NCBI GenBank assembly: GCA_026415415.1
Contig: JAOAHE010000001.1
Coordinates: 1-64,000 of the forward strand
From: Thermodesulfovibrionales bacterium
Lineage (GTDB): Bacteria; Nitrospirota; Thermodesulfovibrionia; Thermodesulfovibrionales; Dissulfurispiraceae
Length of the DNA stretch: 64,000 nt
Direction: 5' to 3'
In this document: piece after piece, positions 36,487-45,290 of the stretch
Layout of the letters: the number at the start of each line of letters is the position of its first letter
How positions within the stretch are numbered: the stretch's first letter is position 1
Position numbers and translations under genes: made by a program
Notes under the pieces: model-generated
Database searches by the model: none
What the model was told of the DNA's origin: nothing
What the model saw: only the letters and a program-made list of their open reading frames with translations

Positions 36487-38025
36487 ATGAGCGCTAAAGA
36501 AAAGGATTCAAAGCATCCTGAAGGTCTTCCGCCACCCCCTGCGGAGATAACCATTCATGAACTTGAAGAAGGGGAAAAACCGCCTAAGTCAACAAAATTT
36601 GTCGCTACATGGGTTCTTATTGCAGTAGCCGCAGGTATCGCTGTCTATCTGCTACCAACCCCTGAAGGATTGTCAGATAGAGGTCATAAATTTCTTGCAT
36701 TGCTTGTTACAATCGTCATACTCTGGACATCTGAGGCAATATCCATAGGAATTACCGCGATAGCCGTTGGTGCAGGGCTCATCCTTTTTGGCATTCAACC
36801 ACTTGCAAAGGCATGGCAATCCTATGCCCATCCTGCAGTTGTATTTGTATTCACCATAATTATGTTAGGAGTTATCATAAGTCAAACTACTTTGCCAAAT
36901 AGAATTCTTGGATGGGTCTTAAGGGTAGGTGGTAGAAAACCTTTAAAACTTAGTTTTACCCTTTGTATGGCATCAACTTTTCTATCTGCCTGGACACACG
37001 ATGCTGCTATAACAATTATCTTGATGTTTTCAATTCTTCCTATGTTCTTAAAAATGGGATTAACACCTGCAAAGAGTAATAATCTAACAAAACACTTTTT
37101 ACTAATGATCCCTCTTGGAGCAGCTTGTGGTGGTGGGGGAACTTTCATAGGAAGCGGACGCTCACCTGCCGCAGCTGAGATGTTCTTTGCGGCTACAGGA
37201 TATCAGATCGGATTTACAGAATATGCTATCTATCAAATGCTTCCTTCAATGATATATGGGTTAGGCACATGGATCGCAGTTACTCTTGTATTTCCTCCCA
37301 AGATAAAGGAATTACCAGAAGCCATTGTAGCTGAAAAATTACCTCCTCTTACGAGCAAAGAAAAAGGATTAAGCATTGCCATAGTTATAGCTCTTATCTT
37401 ATGGATTCTAAGTGACTTAACGAAAGTTCATGTATCCGTTGTAGGTGCAGGTTTTATAATTGCAGTTATGCTTTTTGGGCTGGTTAGCTGGAAGAAATGT
37501 CTTGCTGAATTTCCTTGGAACCCGATGATGGTATTTGGAGCAGGTTTTGCACTTGGTATAGCAATGCTTGATACAGGTGCAGGTAAGTGGATTGCTGAGC
37601 AGATTTTCCCGATTTTTGAAGGCGCACCTTGGCCAGTTGTTTCTTTCGGCGTTGGCTGGATATCCTCAATTATTACTAGTTTTATGGCAAATGCTGCAGC
37701 AACAGCTCTTATTGTTCCTGTTGTAGTTCCTATGGCAGACATGGCTGGGATACCAACATTCCCAATAGCAATGACCGTTCCTTTAGCAACTACCTTTGTT
37801 CTTTTGGTTATTGGTTGTCCTCCTACCCTTATTGCCTATGGACTTGGTTACTTTACTCAGGTTGAAGCATTCAAAGTATTCTTCGTTAGGACTATAATCT
37901 GCCTCCTGATGGCAAGTTTAGTGCAAGCTGTTTGGTGGCCTATTGCAGGCATGCCCGGAAACCTTGATATGATGCAGACACCAGCAAAACTTACTACCTT
38001 AGGAGTGGAGTTAATCTCAAAATAA
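36487..38025 (+). CDS. DASS/SLC13-family anion transporter, candidate sulfate importer
   Basis: A 512-residue sodium/anion symporter-type protein with 11 or more membrane segments and a charged, proline-rich N-terminus. The two substrate hairpins read WTHDAAITIIL and FMANAAATALIVPV, where dicarboxylate carriers have SNT motifs, so the substrate may not be a dicarboxylate. Sulfate reducers use DASS proteins for sulfate, and no SulP or CysZ gene is in the window. ATG 36487 with GGAGG upstream is preferred to TTG 36475. Downstream of a GntR regulator and a CBS protein. Confidence 0.8.
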   Translation: MSAKEKDSKHPEGLPPPPAEITIHELEEGEKPPKSTKFVATWVLIAVAAGIAVYLLPTPEGLSDRGHKFLALLVTIVILWTSEAISIGITAIAVGAGLILFGIQPLAKAWQSYAHPAVVFVFTIIMLGVIISQTTLPNRILGWVLRVGGRKPLKLSFTLCMASTFLSAWTHDAAITIILMFSILPMFLKMGLTPAKSNNLTKHFLLMIPLGAACGGGGTFIGSGRSPAAAEMFFAATGYQIGFTEYAIYQMLPSMIYGLGTWIAVTLVFPPKIKELPEAIVAEKLPPLTSKEKGLSIAIVIALILWILSDLTKVHVSVVGAGFIIAVMLFGLVSWKKCLAEFPWNPMMVFGAGFALGIAMLDTGAGKWIAEQIFPIFEGAPWPVVSFGVGWISSIITSFMANAAATALIVPVVVPMADMAGIPTFPIAMTVPLATTFVLLVIGCPPTLIAYGLGYFTQVEAFKVFFVRTIICLLMASLVQAVWWPIAGMPGNLDMMQTPAKLTTLGVELISK

Positions 38026-38034
38026 CAAATGATC

Positions 38035-38059
38035 AGGAGAGAGCTTTAGGCTCTCTCCT
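38035..38059 (+). terminator. Hairpin after the DASS transporter gene
   Basis: AGGAGAGAGC and GCTCTCTCCT form a perfect 10-bp stem around TTTAG, 10 nt after the stop. The following U-run is weak (TTAAGAATTTACTTT), so termination may be partial. Confidence 0.6.
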
Positions 38060-38255
38060 TAAGAATTTACTTTAAAATTTTGATAGCTCATTTTAAGAGA
38101 TGAGCAGTTTCAAAACACAACACTTAACTCTGTAAAGCGGCTATTATTATTTAACTTTAAATCAAAAGTTCATACTTTATTTAGGATTCAGAACCTTAGG
38201 ACTTCATTTGCAACTATTGGATACTTTATTTTAGCAATTTAGATAAGGAGGGAAA

Positions 38256-39074
38256 ATGTTTAAGAGGTTGATTATACTCATTGTAATCGGTTGTTTTATA
38301 TTATCAATGGCTGACACAGCTACATGCAAAGAGACAATCACTGGTGTTGGGGTAGCAGCAGTCAAAGATGTAGTTGAAAAATTAGGAAGGGCATTTGCAA
38401 AAAAGAACCCTTCCATACAAGTTAAAACAAAGGAAGATAAGGTTGATGCCGCTATTAAAGCAGTAGGGACCTCAAAAGATGGGTCATTATTTGGAATGAT
38501 TAACCGTCCCTTAAATGACAAAGAAAAAAGCGCCTATCCTGATATACAAACTTTTCTTTTTGCAAAAGATGGTGTAGCTATAATAGTGCATCCTGCAAAC
38601 CCAGTAAAGTCTATAACACCAGCTCAATTGAAGGATATCATCAAAGGTAAGATTACAAATTGGTCTCAGCTTGGAGGCAAAAAAGAAGTAATAAGCATGA
38701 TTATGAGAGAGAAAGCATCCAATCAAAGGGTAGCCTTTGAAAAAGTTATAATGGGTGGTGAAAAAGTTCCAATTGGAAGGGTCAGAGAGATTAGCAGTAT
38801 GGGAGATGTAAAAACTGAAGTTGCTCTTGACAAATCAGCAATAGGGTATATCCTAATCAGTGCTCTTGATAAGAAAGTTAAGCCTTTAGAGTTAGACGGC
38901 GTTGCTCCAACTATTGCTAATGTTAAAGCTGGTACTTATCCAATAACAATACCCTATTACTTAATTACTAAAGGAGAACCAAAAGGAGCTATAAAAACCT
39001 TCATGGATTTCATTATTACAACTGAAGGTCAAGCCCTTGTTGAGAAGGAAAAAATAGGTTTTGTAACAAAATAG
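38256..39074 (+). CDS. Orphan PstS-like periplasmic oxyanion-binding protein
   Basis: A 272-residue secreted protein with an N-terminal signal peptide (about 24 residues) and a PBP-like fold of the PstS type: SITPAQLKDIIKGKITNWSQLGG, KASNQRVAFEKVIMG, and FITTEGQALVEKEKIGFV. No pstCAB genes follow. It lies between an anion transporter and the Mrp operon with its own AAGGAGG site. It may capture phosphate, sulfate or another oxyanion; the N-terminal phosphate-loop serines are not typical. Confidence 0.8.
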   Translation: MFKRLIILIVIGCFILSMADTATCKETITGVGVAAVKDVVEKLGRAFAKKNPSIQVKTKEDKVDAAIKAVGTSKDGSLFGMINRPLNDKEKSAYPDIQTFLFAKDGVAIIVHPANPVKSITPAQLKDIIKGKITNWSQLGGKKEVISMIMREKASNQRVAFEKVIMGGEKVPIGRVREISSMGDVKTEVALDKSAIGYILISALDKKVKPLELDGVAPTIANVKAGTYPITIPYYLITKGEPKGAIKTFMDFIITTEGQALVEKEKIGFVTK

Positions 39075-39343
39075 AAAAACATAATTGATCAAAAGATTTA
39101 TCTTAACTAATAACTAAATTCAGTTATAGCAAAGGAACCATTTAACAAAGTAGGCTAAAAAATAATAATGAAAGATACTAAGCATTCTTTCAAAAACAGG
39201 AAATTTAAAAATAACACCGAAATAGATTTTTTGAATGTTACAAAAATCCTTTTAATATCAAAGTCTAAAAATAGTTCATAAGACAACTTAACCATGCTAA
39301 TTTAGAAATAGAAAGATTTACTTTAAAACAACAAGGAGATACT

Positions 39344-39826
39344 ATGAGGTATGTAATAGTATTCATCATATTATTCATCAACTGGGTTATTTGGTCAGGA
39401 CTACTTGATCTCTTTCATCTATCACTTGGGGTAATTTCATGCTTGATAGTTACCTTTATGTCACATGATCTTCTTTTCAAAAGAAAAACATTTAAGTGGT
39501 CAGATATCTCTGAGGCTTTCAGATTCTTTGCATATATACCTTGGCTACTTTATCAGATTATTCTTTCTAATATCCATGTTGCAAAGATAGTGCTTAAGCC
39601 TGAGATGCCTATTGATCCAGATATTGTTCCCTATCAGCACAAACTTAAAAAAGATATATCAATAACAACATTTGCTAACTCAATCATCCTAACCCCTGGC
39701 ACCATTACTGCTCTTATTGTTGATGATAAATTCTATGTGCACTGTCTTGATAAAAAAGTAGCAGAAGACCTCCTAACAGGGGAGATGGAGCAAAGGGTAG
39801 CTAAAGTATTTGGGGAGGATAAATGA
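39344..39826 (+). CDS. mrpE: Mrp-type cation/proton antiporter subunit E
   Basis: A 160-residue MrpE/MnhE protein: two N-terminal membrane segments (ILFINWVIWSGLLDL), then YIPWLLYQIILSNIHVAKIVL and the conserved NSIILTPGTITALI. First gene of the complex, with AAGGAG before the ATG. MrpE belongs to the small-subunit part of the antiporter. Its TGA overlaps the ATG of mrpF. Confidence 0.93.
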   Translation: MRYVIVFIILFINWVIWSGLLDLFHLSLGVISCLIVTFMSHDLLFKRKTFKWSDISEAFRFFAYIPWLLYQIILSNIHVAKIVLKPEMPIDPDIVPYQHKLKKDISITTFANSIILTPGTITALIVDDKFYVHCLDKKVAEDLLTGEMEQRVAKVFGEDK

Positions 39827-40143
39827 TAAATTTCTTTTTATGGATAGGAATTGCTCTTGGTTGTTTAGTTTTTGTCTGTCTTTATCGTGCATCAGTGGGT
39901 CCTACTGTAATGGATAGAATAGTAGCTATTAGCGTAATAGGTACAAAAACTACTGTCATTCTTTTGCTGATGGGATTCATTTATAGCAGAATTGATATGT
40001 TCATAGATATCTCTATGGGATATGCGATCTTAAACTTTATTGGCACCCTTGCTATATCAAAATTTTTCTACTCCAGAAAGAGTATTATCCCTGGCTCTAA
40101 ATATTTTGCTGAAAGGGGGCAAAAAAATAAATGTCTATCTTAG
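39823..40143 (+). CDS. mrpF: Mrp antiporter subunit F
   Basis: A 106-residue protein with three membrane segments and the MrpF core RASVGPTVMDRIVAISVIGTK and IDISMGYAILNFIGTLAISK. It overlaps mrpE by 4 nt and mrpG by 13 nt, so the three are translationally coupled. Confidence 0.92.
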   Translation: MINFFLWIGIALGCLVFVCLYRASVGPTVMDRIVAISVIGTKTTVILLLMGFIYSRIDMFIDISMGYAILNFIGTLAISKFFYSRKSIIPGSKYFAERGQKNKCLS

Positions 40144-40469
40144 AAATCATCTCAATAATTCTAATTCTTGGTGGTCTTTTTTTCTTCTTTACAGCAACAG
40201 TAGGTCTTATAAGAATGCCTGATTACTACTGCAGGATGCAAGCTACGGGGAAAGGTGATACTCTTGGAGCTGTCCTCTGTCTCAGTGGGCTTGCCCTTTA
40301 TAATCTTGACTCTGGGCTCTCCTTTGCTAATATCATTGTGAGCATAAAAATAATGTTCATAGCTATATTTATTTTTATAGCTAACCCAACTGCTACACAC
40401 GCAATATCAAAAGCAGGCATAGACTGTGAAGTTAAACCATGGACAAAAAAGAAGGAGGTGCAATCATGA
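40131..40469 (+). CDS. mrpG: Mrp antiporter subunit G
   Basis: A 112-residue subunit with TATVGLIRMPDYYCRMQATGKGDTLG, shown here only by its parts GLIRMPDYYCRMQATGKG and FIANPTATHAISKAG, which are the MrpG/MnhG signatures. Three membrane segments. Its end overlaps the next start (40466). Confidence 0.93.
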   Translation: MSILEIISIILILGGLFFFFTATVGLIRMPDYYCRMQATGKGDTLGAVLCLSGLALYNLDSGLSFANIIVSIKIMFIAIFIFIANPTATHAISKAGIDCEVKPWTKKKEVQS

Positions 40470-40711
40470 TATGGCAGTTAGACATCCTAATCCTCATCTT
40501 AGTTGTAATTTGTGCAATTGCCTCTATTACCGTTAAAGACCTTTTAAGTTCAGCTTTGTTATTAGGTGCTTATAGTTTTCTTATGTGTCTACTGTGGACA
40601 GAAATGGGAGCAGTGGATGTAGCATTTACCGAAGCGGCTGTAGGGGCAGGTATAAGCACAGCCTTCTTTATTGGCGCTATCTATTATACTACAAGGAGGA
40701 CAAAGGATTGA
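40466..40711 (+). CDS. DUF4040/MrpA-C-like small subunit
   Basis: An 81-residue three-helix protein (SITVKDLLSSALLLGAYSFL, EMGAVDVAFTEAAVGAGIST) equal to the membrane piece near the C-terminus of long MrpA proteins and to MbhD of archaeal hydrogenases. ATG 40466 with GGAGGTG upstream is the start; the frame opens nine codons earlier inside mrpG. It shows MrpA here is split, as in Mbh-type complexes. Confidence 0.85.
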   Translation: MIWQLDILILILVVICAIASITVKDLLSSALLLGAYSFLMCLLWTEMGAVDVAFTEAAVGAGISTAFFIGAIYYTTRRTKD

Positions 40712-40986
40712 GAATCATAGCTATTTTTGCTGTCGTTATTACAGGATTTCTTCTTATCTATGCAACCCTTGATATGCCTAATTGGGGCGACCCAAACTCC
40801 CCCGCAAGCAGGCATGTATCACCAAGATACATAGAAGGCACAATGCCTGAGACGGCAACTCCAAACATGGTTACATCTGTCCTTGCTGATTACAGAGGGT
40901 ATGATACTCTTGGTGAGACCACAGTTATTTTTACCGCTGGTATTGTATGTTTAATGCTCCTCAGGAGGGTAACAAATGGTCAATAG
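40708..40986 (+). CDS. MbhE-like small subunit of the Mrp complex
   Basis: A 92-residue protein: one N-terminal helix, a soluble segment YIEGTMPETATPNMVTSVLA then DYRGYDTLGETTVIF, and a last helix. It matches MbhE/MrpA-C-terminal subunits. TTG 40708 overlaps the preceding TGA (TTGA) and has AAGGAGGA 8 nt upstream, better than any ATG in the frame. It is followed by mrpB with an 11-nt overlap. Confidence 0.82.
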   Translation: MRIIAIFAVVITGFLLIYATLDMPNWGDPNSPASRHVSPRYIEGTMPETATPNMVTSVLADYRGYDTLGETTVIFTAGIVCLMLLRRVTNGQ

Positions 40987-41431
40987 ATATGAAAATGTAC
41001 TAATAGAAACTGTCACAAGACTTCTTATCCCAGCTATGCAACTGTTTGGTCTTTATGTAATAGCTCATGGACATGGAAGTCCAGGTGGTGGGTTCCAAGG
41101 TGGTTGTATATTAGCTGCAAGTTTTATACTGATGGTTATCTCTTATGATATAAAAGAGTTAAAAAGTCGCATGAGCGAAAATTTAAATACAATTCTCTGT
41201 GCTATTGGGGTCTTCATATATGGTGGAACAGGCTTGCTATGCGTGATTTTAGGTGGAAATTTTTTAGACTATAGTGTTCTTCACAAGATTCTTCCTGTTG
41301 ATCCTATAAAGGCAAGGTACATGGGAATGCTTATGGTTGAGATAGGTGTTGGCATAGCTGTTATGTCAGTTATGATCTCAATTTTCTTAAATATAGCCTC
41401 AAGGGGAGAACACGAAGGAGCGTTGAACTGA
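40976..41431 (+). CDS. mrpB: Mrp antiporter subunit B
   Basis: A 151-residue subunit with the MnhB signature YVIAHGHGSPGGGFQGGCIL, four membrane segments, and VEIGVGIAVMSVMISIF at the end. Its TGA stop overlaps the ATG of mrpC by one base. Confidence 0.93.
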   Translation: MVNRYENVLIETVTRLLIPAMQLFGLYVIAHGHGSPGGGFQGGCILAASFILMVISYDIKELKSRMSENLNTILCAIGVFIYGGTGLLCVILGGNFLDYSVLHKILPVDPIKARYMGMLMVEIGVGIAVMSVMISIFLNIASRGEHEGALN

Positions 41432-41817
41432 TGGATACAATGGATTTTATAATTGGCAAATATAATTACTGGGTTTATATAGTTCTAATGATGATAGGTT
41501 TTTATGCAATGATAGCTAAGAATAATTTTGTAAAAAAGCTTGTAGGAATGAATATCTTTCAGACAGCGATAATCCTTTATTATATCTCAATTGCATCCAA
41601 AAAAGGTGGGGCAACCATACCTATTATTAAAGAAGGTCTTGATAAAGCACATCAATATTTAAATCCACTTCCTCATGTTCTTATGCTTACGGCTATTGTT
41701 GTTATGGTGAGTACCTTCGGAGTTGCTGTAGCTATTCTTATTATGCTTTACAGAAGATATGGCACCCTTGAAGAAGATGAAATAATGGCGATTATAAAAA
41801 TGGAGAAGCAAAAATGA
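41431..41817 (+). CDS. mrpC: Mrp antiporter subunit C (NuoK-like)
   Basis: A 128-residue NuoK/MrpC homolog with three membrane helices: FYAMIAKNNFVKKLVGMNIF and PHVLMLTAIVVMVSTFGVAV. It overlaps mrpB by one base and mrpD by four. In the complex it lies between the large antiporter-like subunits. Confidence 0.93.
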   Translation: MDTMDFIIGKYNYWVYIVLMMIGFYAMIAKNNFVKKLVGMNIFQTAIILYYISIASKKGGATIPIIKEGLDKAHQYLNPLPHVLMLTAIVVMVSTFGVAVAILIMLYRRYGTLEEDEIMAIIKMEKQK

Positions 41818-43298
41818 AAGAACAAGCACCAATTTTAATAGTTGCAATCCCATTGCTTATGGCTTTCTTAAACATTCCTTTTGGATTGTTTAAAAGAACC
41901 CTCAGTTATCCAATTACGGTAATTACAACTTTTTTATGTGTCTATTTTTCCTATCTTATCGCTGATACCGTGGTAAATAATGGTAACATCAGTTATCGCC
42001 TTGGAGGGTGGGAGCCCCCCTGGGGTATTGAGTATGCTATTGATCACTTAAACGCTTATATGCTCATTATCGTCTCTATAGTTAGCTTTATAGTGGCGAT
42101 ATATTCAAAAAATAGTATTGAAAAAGAAATAGCTAAGGAAAAGACTGTTTACTTCTACACTATTTATTTACTTCTTGTTACAGGGCTTCTTGGTATAGTT
42201 GTCACAGGTGACTTGTTTAATCTATTTGTTTTCCTTGAAATAGCATCACTTGCAGGCTACGCTCTCGTAGCTATTGGAGAAGACAGAGCACCTCTTGCAA
42301 CATTTAATTACATAGTTATGGGAACCATTGGTGCTTGCTTTTATCTACTTGGAGTTGGCTATCTTTATATAGTTACTGGTTCCTTAAATATCACAGATCT
42401 TACTAAACTCCTACCACCTCTTTACCACTCAAAAGTAGTACTTGTAGCCTTCGCATTTTTCGTAGTTGGTGTAGCTATAAAAATAGCCCTTTTCCCCCTA
42501 CATACTTGGCTTCCAGATGCCTATACCCATGCACCATCAACAGTAAGTGCCTTTGTCGCAGCTACCATGACAAAGGTAGGTGCCTATGCGATGATTAGAG
42601 TGATGTTCACAGTATTTGAACCAAGCTTTACCTTAGAAGCCCTTCCCACAACGGAGATATTAGGATGGGTAGCTTCAGCCGCAATGATGTTTGGTTGCAT
42701 AATGGCTTTAGCCCAAGATGACCTCAAAAGAATGCTTGCCTATATTCTCGTTGCTGAGGTTGGTTATATAGTAATGGGAGTTAGCGTTGGGAATAAAGAA
42801 GGTTTTATCGGATCTGTACTTCATATTTTGAATGATTCATTCATGATGGTAAGTCTTTTTTTAGTTGCAGGTGCGATTATGTATAAGGAAGGGCACAGAA
42901 ACATAAAAAAGTTTGCTAACCTTCATAAAAAAATGCCTGTTACTATGGGCTGTTTTGTTATAGCTGCTATATCTATGGTGGGTGTACCTCCAACAGCAGG
43001 TTTTTTTAGCAAGTGGTATCTAATCCTTGGAGCTATTAATGCCCAAAAGTGGTTCTTCGTTGCATTTTTACTTCTAAGCAGCTTGATGGTCGCTGTGGCT
43101 TTTTTCAAGATCATACAGAATACCTTTTTCCATCCTTCAGAATCTCATCATAAGCATGAGGAGCCAATAAGAGATGAGGTGCCTTCAGGGATGTTACTAC
43201 CCATCTTTGTAATGAGTGTCTCTCTTTTATTAATAGGATTCTTAAGCGGTCAAATTATAGATTTATTAATTCAACATGCAGTACCAAAGGGTTTTTAA
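41814..43298 (+). CDS. mrpD: Mrp antiporter subunit D (NuoN/M-like), first large subunit
   Basis: A 494-residue, about 14-helix proton-translocating subunit: LEIASLAGYALVAIGEDRA, the lysine helix IKIALFPLHTWLPDAYTHAP, TVSAFVAATMTKVGAYAMIR, and QDDLKRMLAYILVAEVGYI. The conserved glutamate in LEIASL and the lysines are kept, so ion transport is expected. A histidine-rich loop (SESHHKHEE) lies near the C-terminus. Confidence 0.93.
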   Translation: MKEQAPILIVAIPLLMAFLNIPFGLFKRTLSYPITVITTFLCVYFSYLIADTVVNNGNISYRLGGWEPPWGIEYAIDHLNAYMLIIVSIVSFIVAIYSKNSIEKEIAKEKTVYFYTIYLLLVTGLLGIVVTGDLFNLFVFLEIASLAGYALVAIGEDRAPLATFNYIVMGTIGACFYLLGVGYLYIVTGSLNITDLTKLLPPLYHSKVVLVAFAFFVVGVAIKIALFPLHTWLPDAYTHAPSTVSAFVAATMTKVGAYAMIRVMFTVFEPSFTLEALPTTEILGWVASAAMMFGCIMALAQDDLKRMLAYILVAEVGYIVMGVSVGNKEGFIGSVLHILNDSFMMVSLFLVAGAIMYKEGHRNIKKFANLHKKMPVTMGCFVIAAISMVGVPPTAGFFSKWYLILGAINAQKWFFVAFLLLSSLMVAVAFFKIIQNTFFHPSESHHKHEEPIRDEVPSGMLLPIFVMSVSLLLIGFLSGQIIDLLIQHAVPKGF

Positions 43299-43307
43299 GG
43301 AGATACA

Positions 43308-44831
43308 ATGGAAACTATAACTTCAATAACACCATTAATCATTATCTCAACATCCTTAGTTGCCACTTTTTTAATATTCTTTACTGATGAGTTGTCAAAA
43401 AATCTAAGAGAAGCATGGACTATCATTGCGTCAGTTATTAAATTTTCTTTTGTAATGTCCATGCTACCTCATATCCTTGATGGTAAACTCATAGAGTATA
43501 CCCTTGTTACTATAGCACCTGGGCTAAAAATCCAGTTTAAAGTTGATGCCCTTGGGATCTTCTTTGCCATATTAGCCTCATTCCTATGGATAGTAACTTC
43601 ATTTTATTCAATTGGCTACATGCGTTCTTTAAATGAACATGCTCAGACACGATATTTCTGCTGTTTTGCAATAGCCCTTTCAGCTACAATGGGTGTTGCT
43701 ATGTCAGGCAACATGTTTACCACCTTTGTCTTTTATGAAATCATTACATTATGTACCTATCCTCTCGTTGCACATAAGGAAACACCTGAAGCTCTTCAAG
43801 GTGCTCGAAGATATATTACCTACCTTCTTGGCACCTCTATTGCCTTTCAGCTAACCGCTATCTTTCTAACTTACAAAGCCGCAGGCACCCTTGATTTTTC
43901 TAATCAAGGGCTTCTAAATGGTGCAAGAGAGGCAGGCATTAGTGATTTATTTTTAACTATTACTTTCATTCTATATATGGCTGGTATTACAAAGGCCGCA
44001 ATGATGCCACTGCACTCCTGGCTACCAGCGGCGATGGTAGCACCAACCCCTGTAAGCGCCTTATTGCATGCAGTGGCTGTTGTTAAGACGGGCGTCTTCG
44101 TTGTAGTAAAAGTAGTTCTGCATGTTTTTGGTGTTGATTTGTTGTCTTCCTTAGGTCTTGGAACAGCATTGGCATACTTTGCCTCTTTTACCATCATAGT
44201 AGCTTCTATCATAGCTTTAAAACAAGACAATCTCAAAAGGCGACTTGCATACTCTACTGTAAGCCAGCTTTCTTATGTAATTCTTGGTGTTGCACTGCTA
44301 ACACCTTCTGCTATTGCCGGTAGCATAATGCATATAGTTCTTCATGCCTTCGGTAAAATTACCCTCTTTTTTACAGCAGGTGCAATTTATGTAGCAACAC
44401 ACAAAACAGAGATTAGCCAGTTAGATGGGATCGGCAAGAAAATGCCTTTCACAATGGCAGCATTCACACTTGGCTCTCTATCTATGATAGGGATACCGCC
44501 TCTTGGAGGCTTTTTAAGCAAGTGGTATATCGGCATAGGGGCATTAGAAGCTCATCAGTTGCCAATAATAGGGGTACTGGTTGGAAGTACAATTTTAAAC
44601 GCCTGTTATTTCATGCCAATTGTCTACTCTGCATTCTTTAAAGAGGAGAGGCATGATGAACATCATGGACATAGTCATGGACATTCACATAGCAAAAAGG
44701 GGCTTGAAGAGGCACCTACAATAATGGTCATCCCTCTTGTCCTTACAGCAATTGGTGCAGTGGCTTTATTCATTGCTCCTTCTATTTTTCTTGAGCTTGC
44801 TGAAATGGTGGTGGAGAGTGTAAAAGGATAA
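43308..44831 (+). CDS. Second large antiporter-like subunit (MrpA/NuoL-like, short)
   Basis: A 507-residue homolog of NuoL/MrpD proteins: FYEIITLCTYPLVAHKETPE, TKAAMMPLHSWLPAAMVAPT, PVSALLHAVAVVKTGVFVV, and KQDNLKRRLAYSTVSQLSYV. It lacks the C-terminal extension of MrpA, which is encoded by the two small genes at 40466-40986. A cytoplasmic loop near residue 450 has a histidine-rich run (DEHHGHSHGHSHSKK), a possible metal site. 9 nt after mrpD. Confidence 0.9.
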   Translation: METITSITPLIIISTSLVATFLIFFTDELSKNLREAWTIIASVIKFSFVMSMLPHILDGKLIEYTLVTIAPGLKIQFKVDALGIFFAILASFLWIVTSFYSIGYMRSLNEHAQTRYFCCFAIALSATMGVAMSGNMFTTFVFYEIITLCTYPLVAHKETPEALQGARRYITYLLGTSIAFQLTAIFLTYKAAGTLDFSNQGLLNGAREAGISDLFLTITFILYMAGITKAAMMPLHSWLPAAMVAPTPVSALLHAVAVVKTGVFVVVKVVLHVFGVDLLSSLGLGTALAYFASFTIIVASIIALKQDNLKRRLAYSTVSQLSYVILGVALLTPSAIAGSIMHIVLHAFGKITLFFTAGAIYVATHKTEISQLDGIGKKMPFTMAAFTLGSLSMIGIPPLGGFLSKWYIGIGALEAHQLPIIGVLVGSTILNACYFMPIVYSAFFKEERHDEHHGHSHGHSHSKKGLEEAPTIMVIPLVLTAIGAVALFIAPSIFLELAEMVVESVKG

Positions 44832-44906
44832 TTTTCAAAGAAAAGATCAATTTATAAGGAATTTTTAGTTCATTTAAGTTCAGTTTAAGGAGGTTTATCT
44901 CAAAAC

Positions 44907-45032
44907 ATGAAAGATCATCAAGAAGAATTAATGGAATTAAAACATGAAGCAGACCCTTTTTATAAAAAAATCTTTTTTATTATATTCGCCATTTGTGCGG
45001 TATATCTTGCTTTTATATTCTTAAAAAGCTAA
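44907..45032 (+). CDS. 41-residue single-helix membrane protein of the Mrp operon
   Basis: Too short for usual gene finders. ATG 44907 follows AAGGAGG by 13 nt; the protein begins MKDHQEELMELKHEADPFYK and continues with one hydrophobic helix (IFFIIFAICAVYLAFIFL), then KS and TAA. It lies in the gap between the second large subunit and the 80-residue gene, on the same strand. Probably a small structural subunit; no family recognised. Confidence 0.65.
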   Translation: MKDHQEELMELKHEADPFYKKIFFIIFAICAVYLAFIFLKS

Positions 45033-45047
45033 AAAGAGAGGGTTCAA

Positions 45048-45290
45048 ATGGAAAAAAAGGATTTCTTTGATGACCCCAGAAAAGTTGAAAAGTTATTTTG
45101 GGTTTTCTATGTTCTTATTGCTATCTCGCTTATAGCAGAATTTTTTATTCACAAACACATATTTTTTAAATGGGAGGAATATCCCTTCTTCTATGGAGTT
45201 TTTGGTTTTCTTGCCTTTACAGTGCTTATACTTATAGCTAAATATATCCTAAGACCAATCATAAAAAGAAGGGAGGACTACTATGATTAA
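45048..45290 (+). CDS. 80-residue two-helix membrane protein of the Mrp operon
   Basis: Two membrane helices (about 15-32 and 45-65) separated by a short polar loop HKHIFFKWEEYPFFYG, with a basic tail KRREDYYD. GAGAGGG precedes ATG 45048, and its end overlaps the start of the 600-residue subunit by 8 nt, so the two are made together. Similar small proteins accompany such antiporter-like subunits in other anaerobes, with no assigned role. Confidence 0.75.
   Translation: MEKKDFFDDPRKVEKLFWVFYVLIAISLIAEFFIHKHIFFKWEEYPFFYGVFGFLAFTVLILIAKYILRPIIKRREDYYD

Noticed and set aside
40585-40707. Upstream extension of the 92-residue MbhE-like subunit
   Set aside because: This part overlaps the 81-residue subunit in another frame; the TTG at 40708 with a well-placed AAGGAGGA explains the gene.
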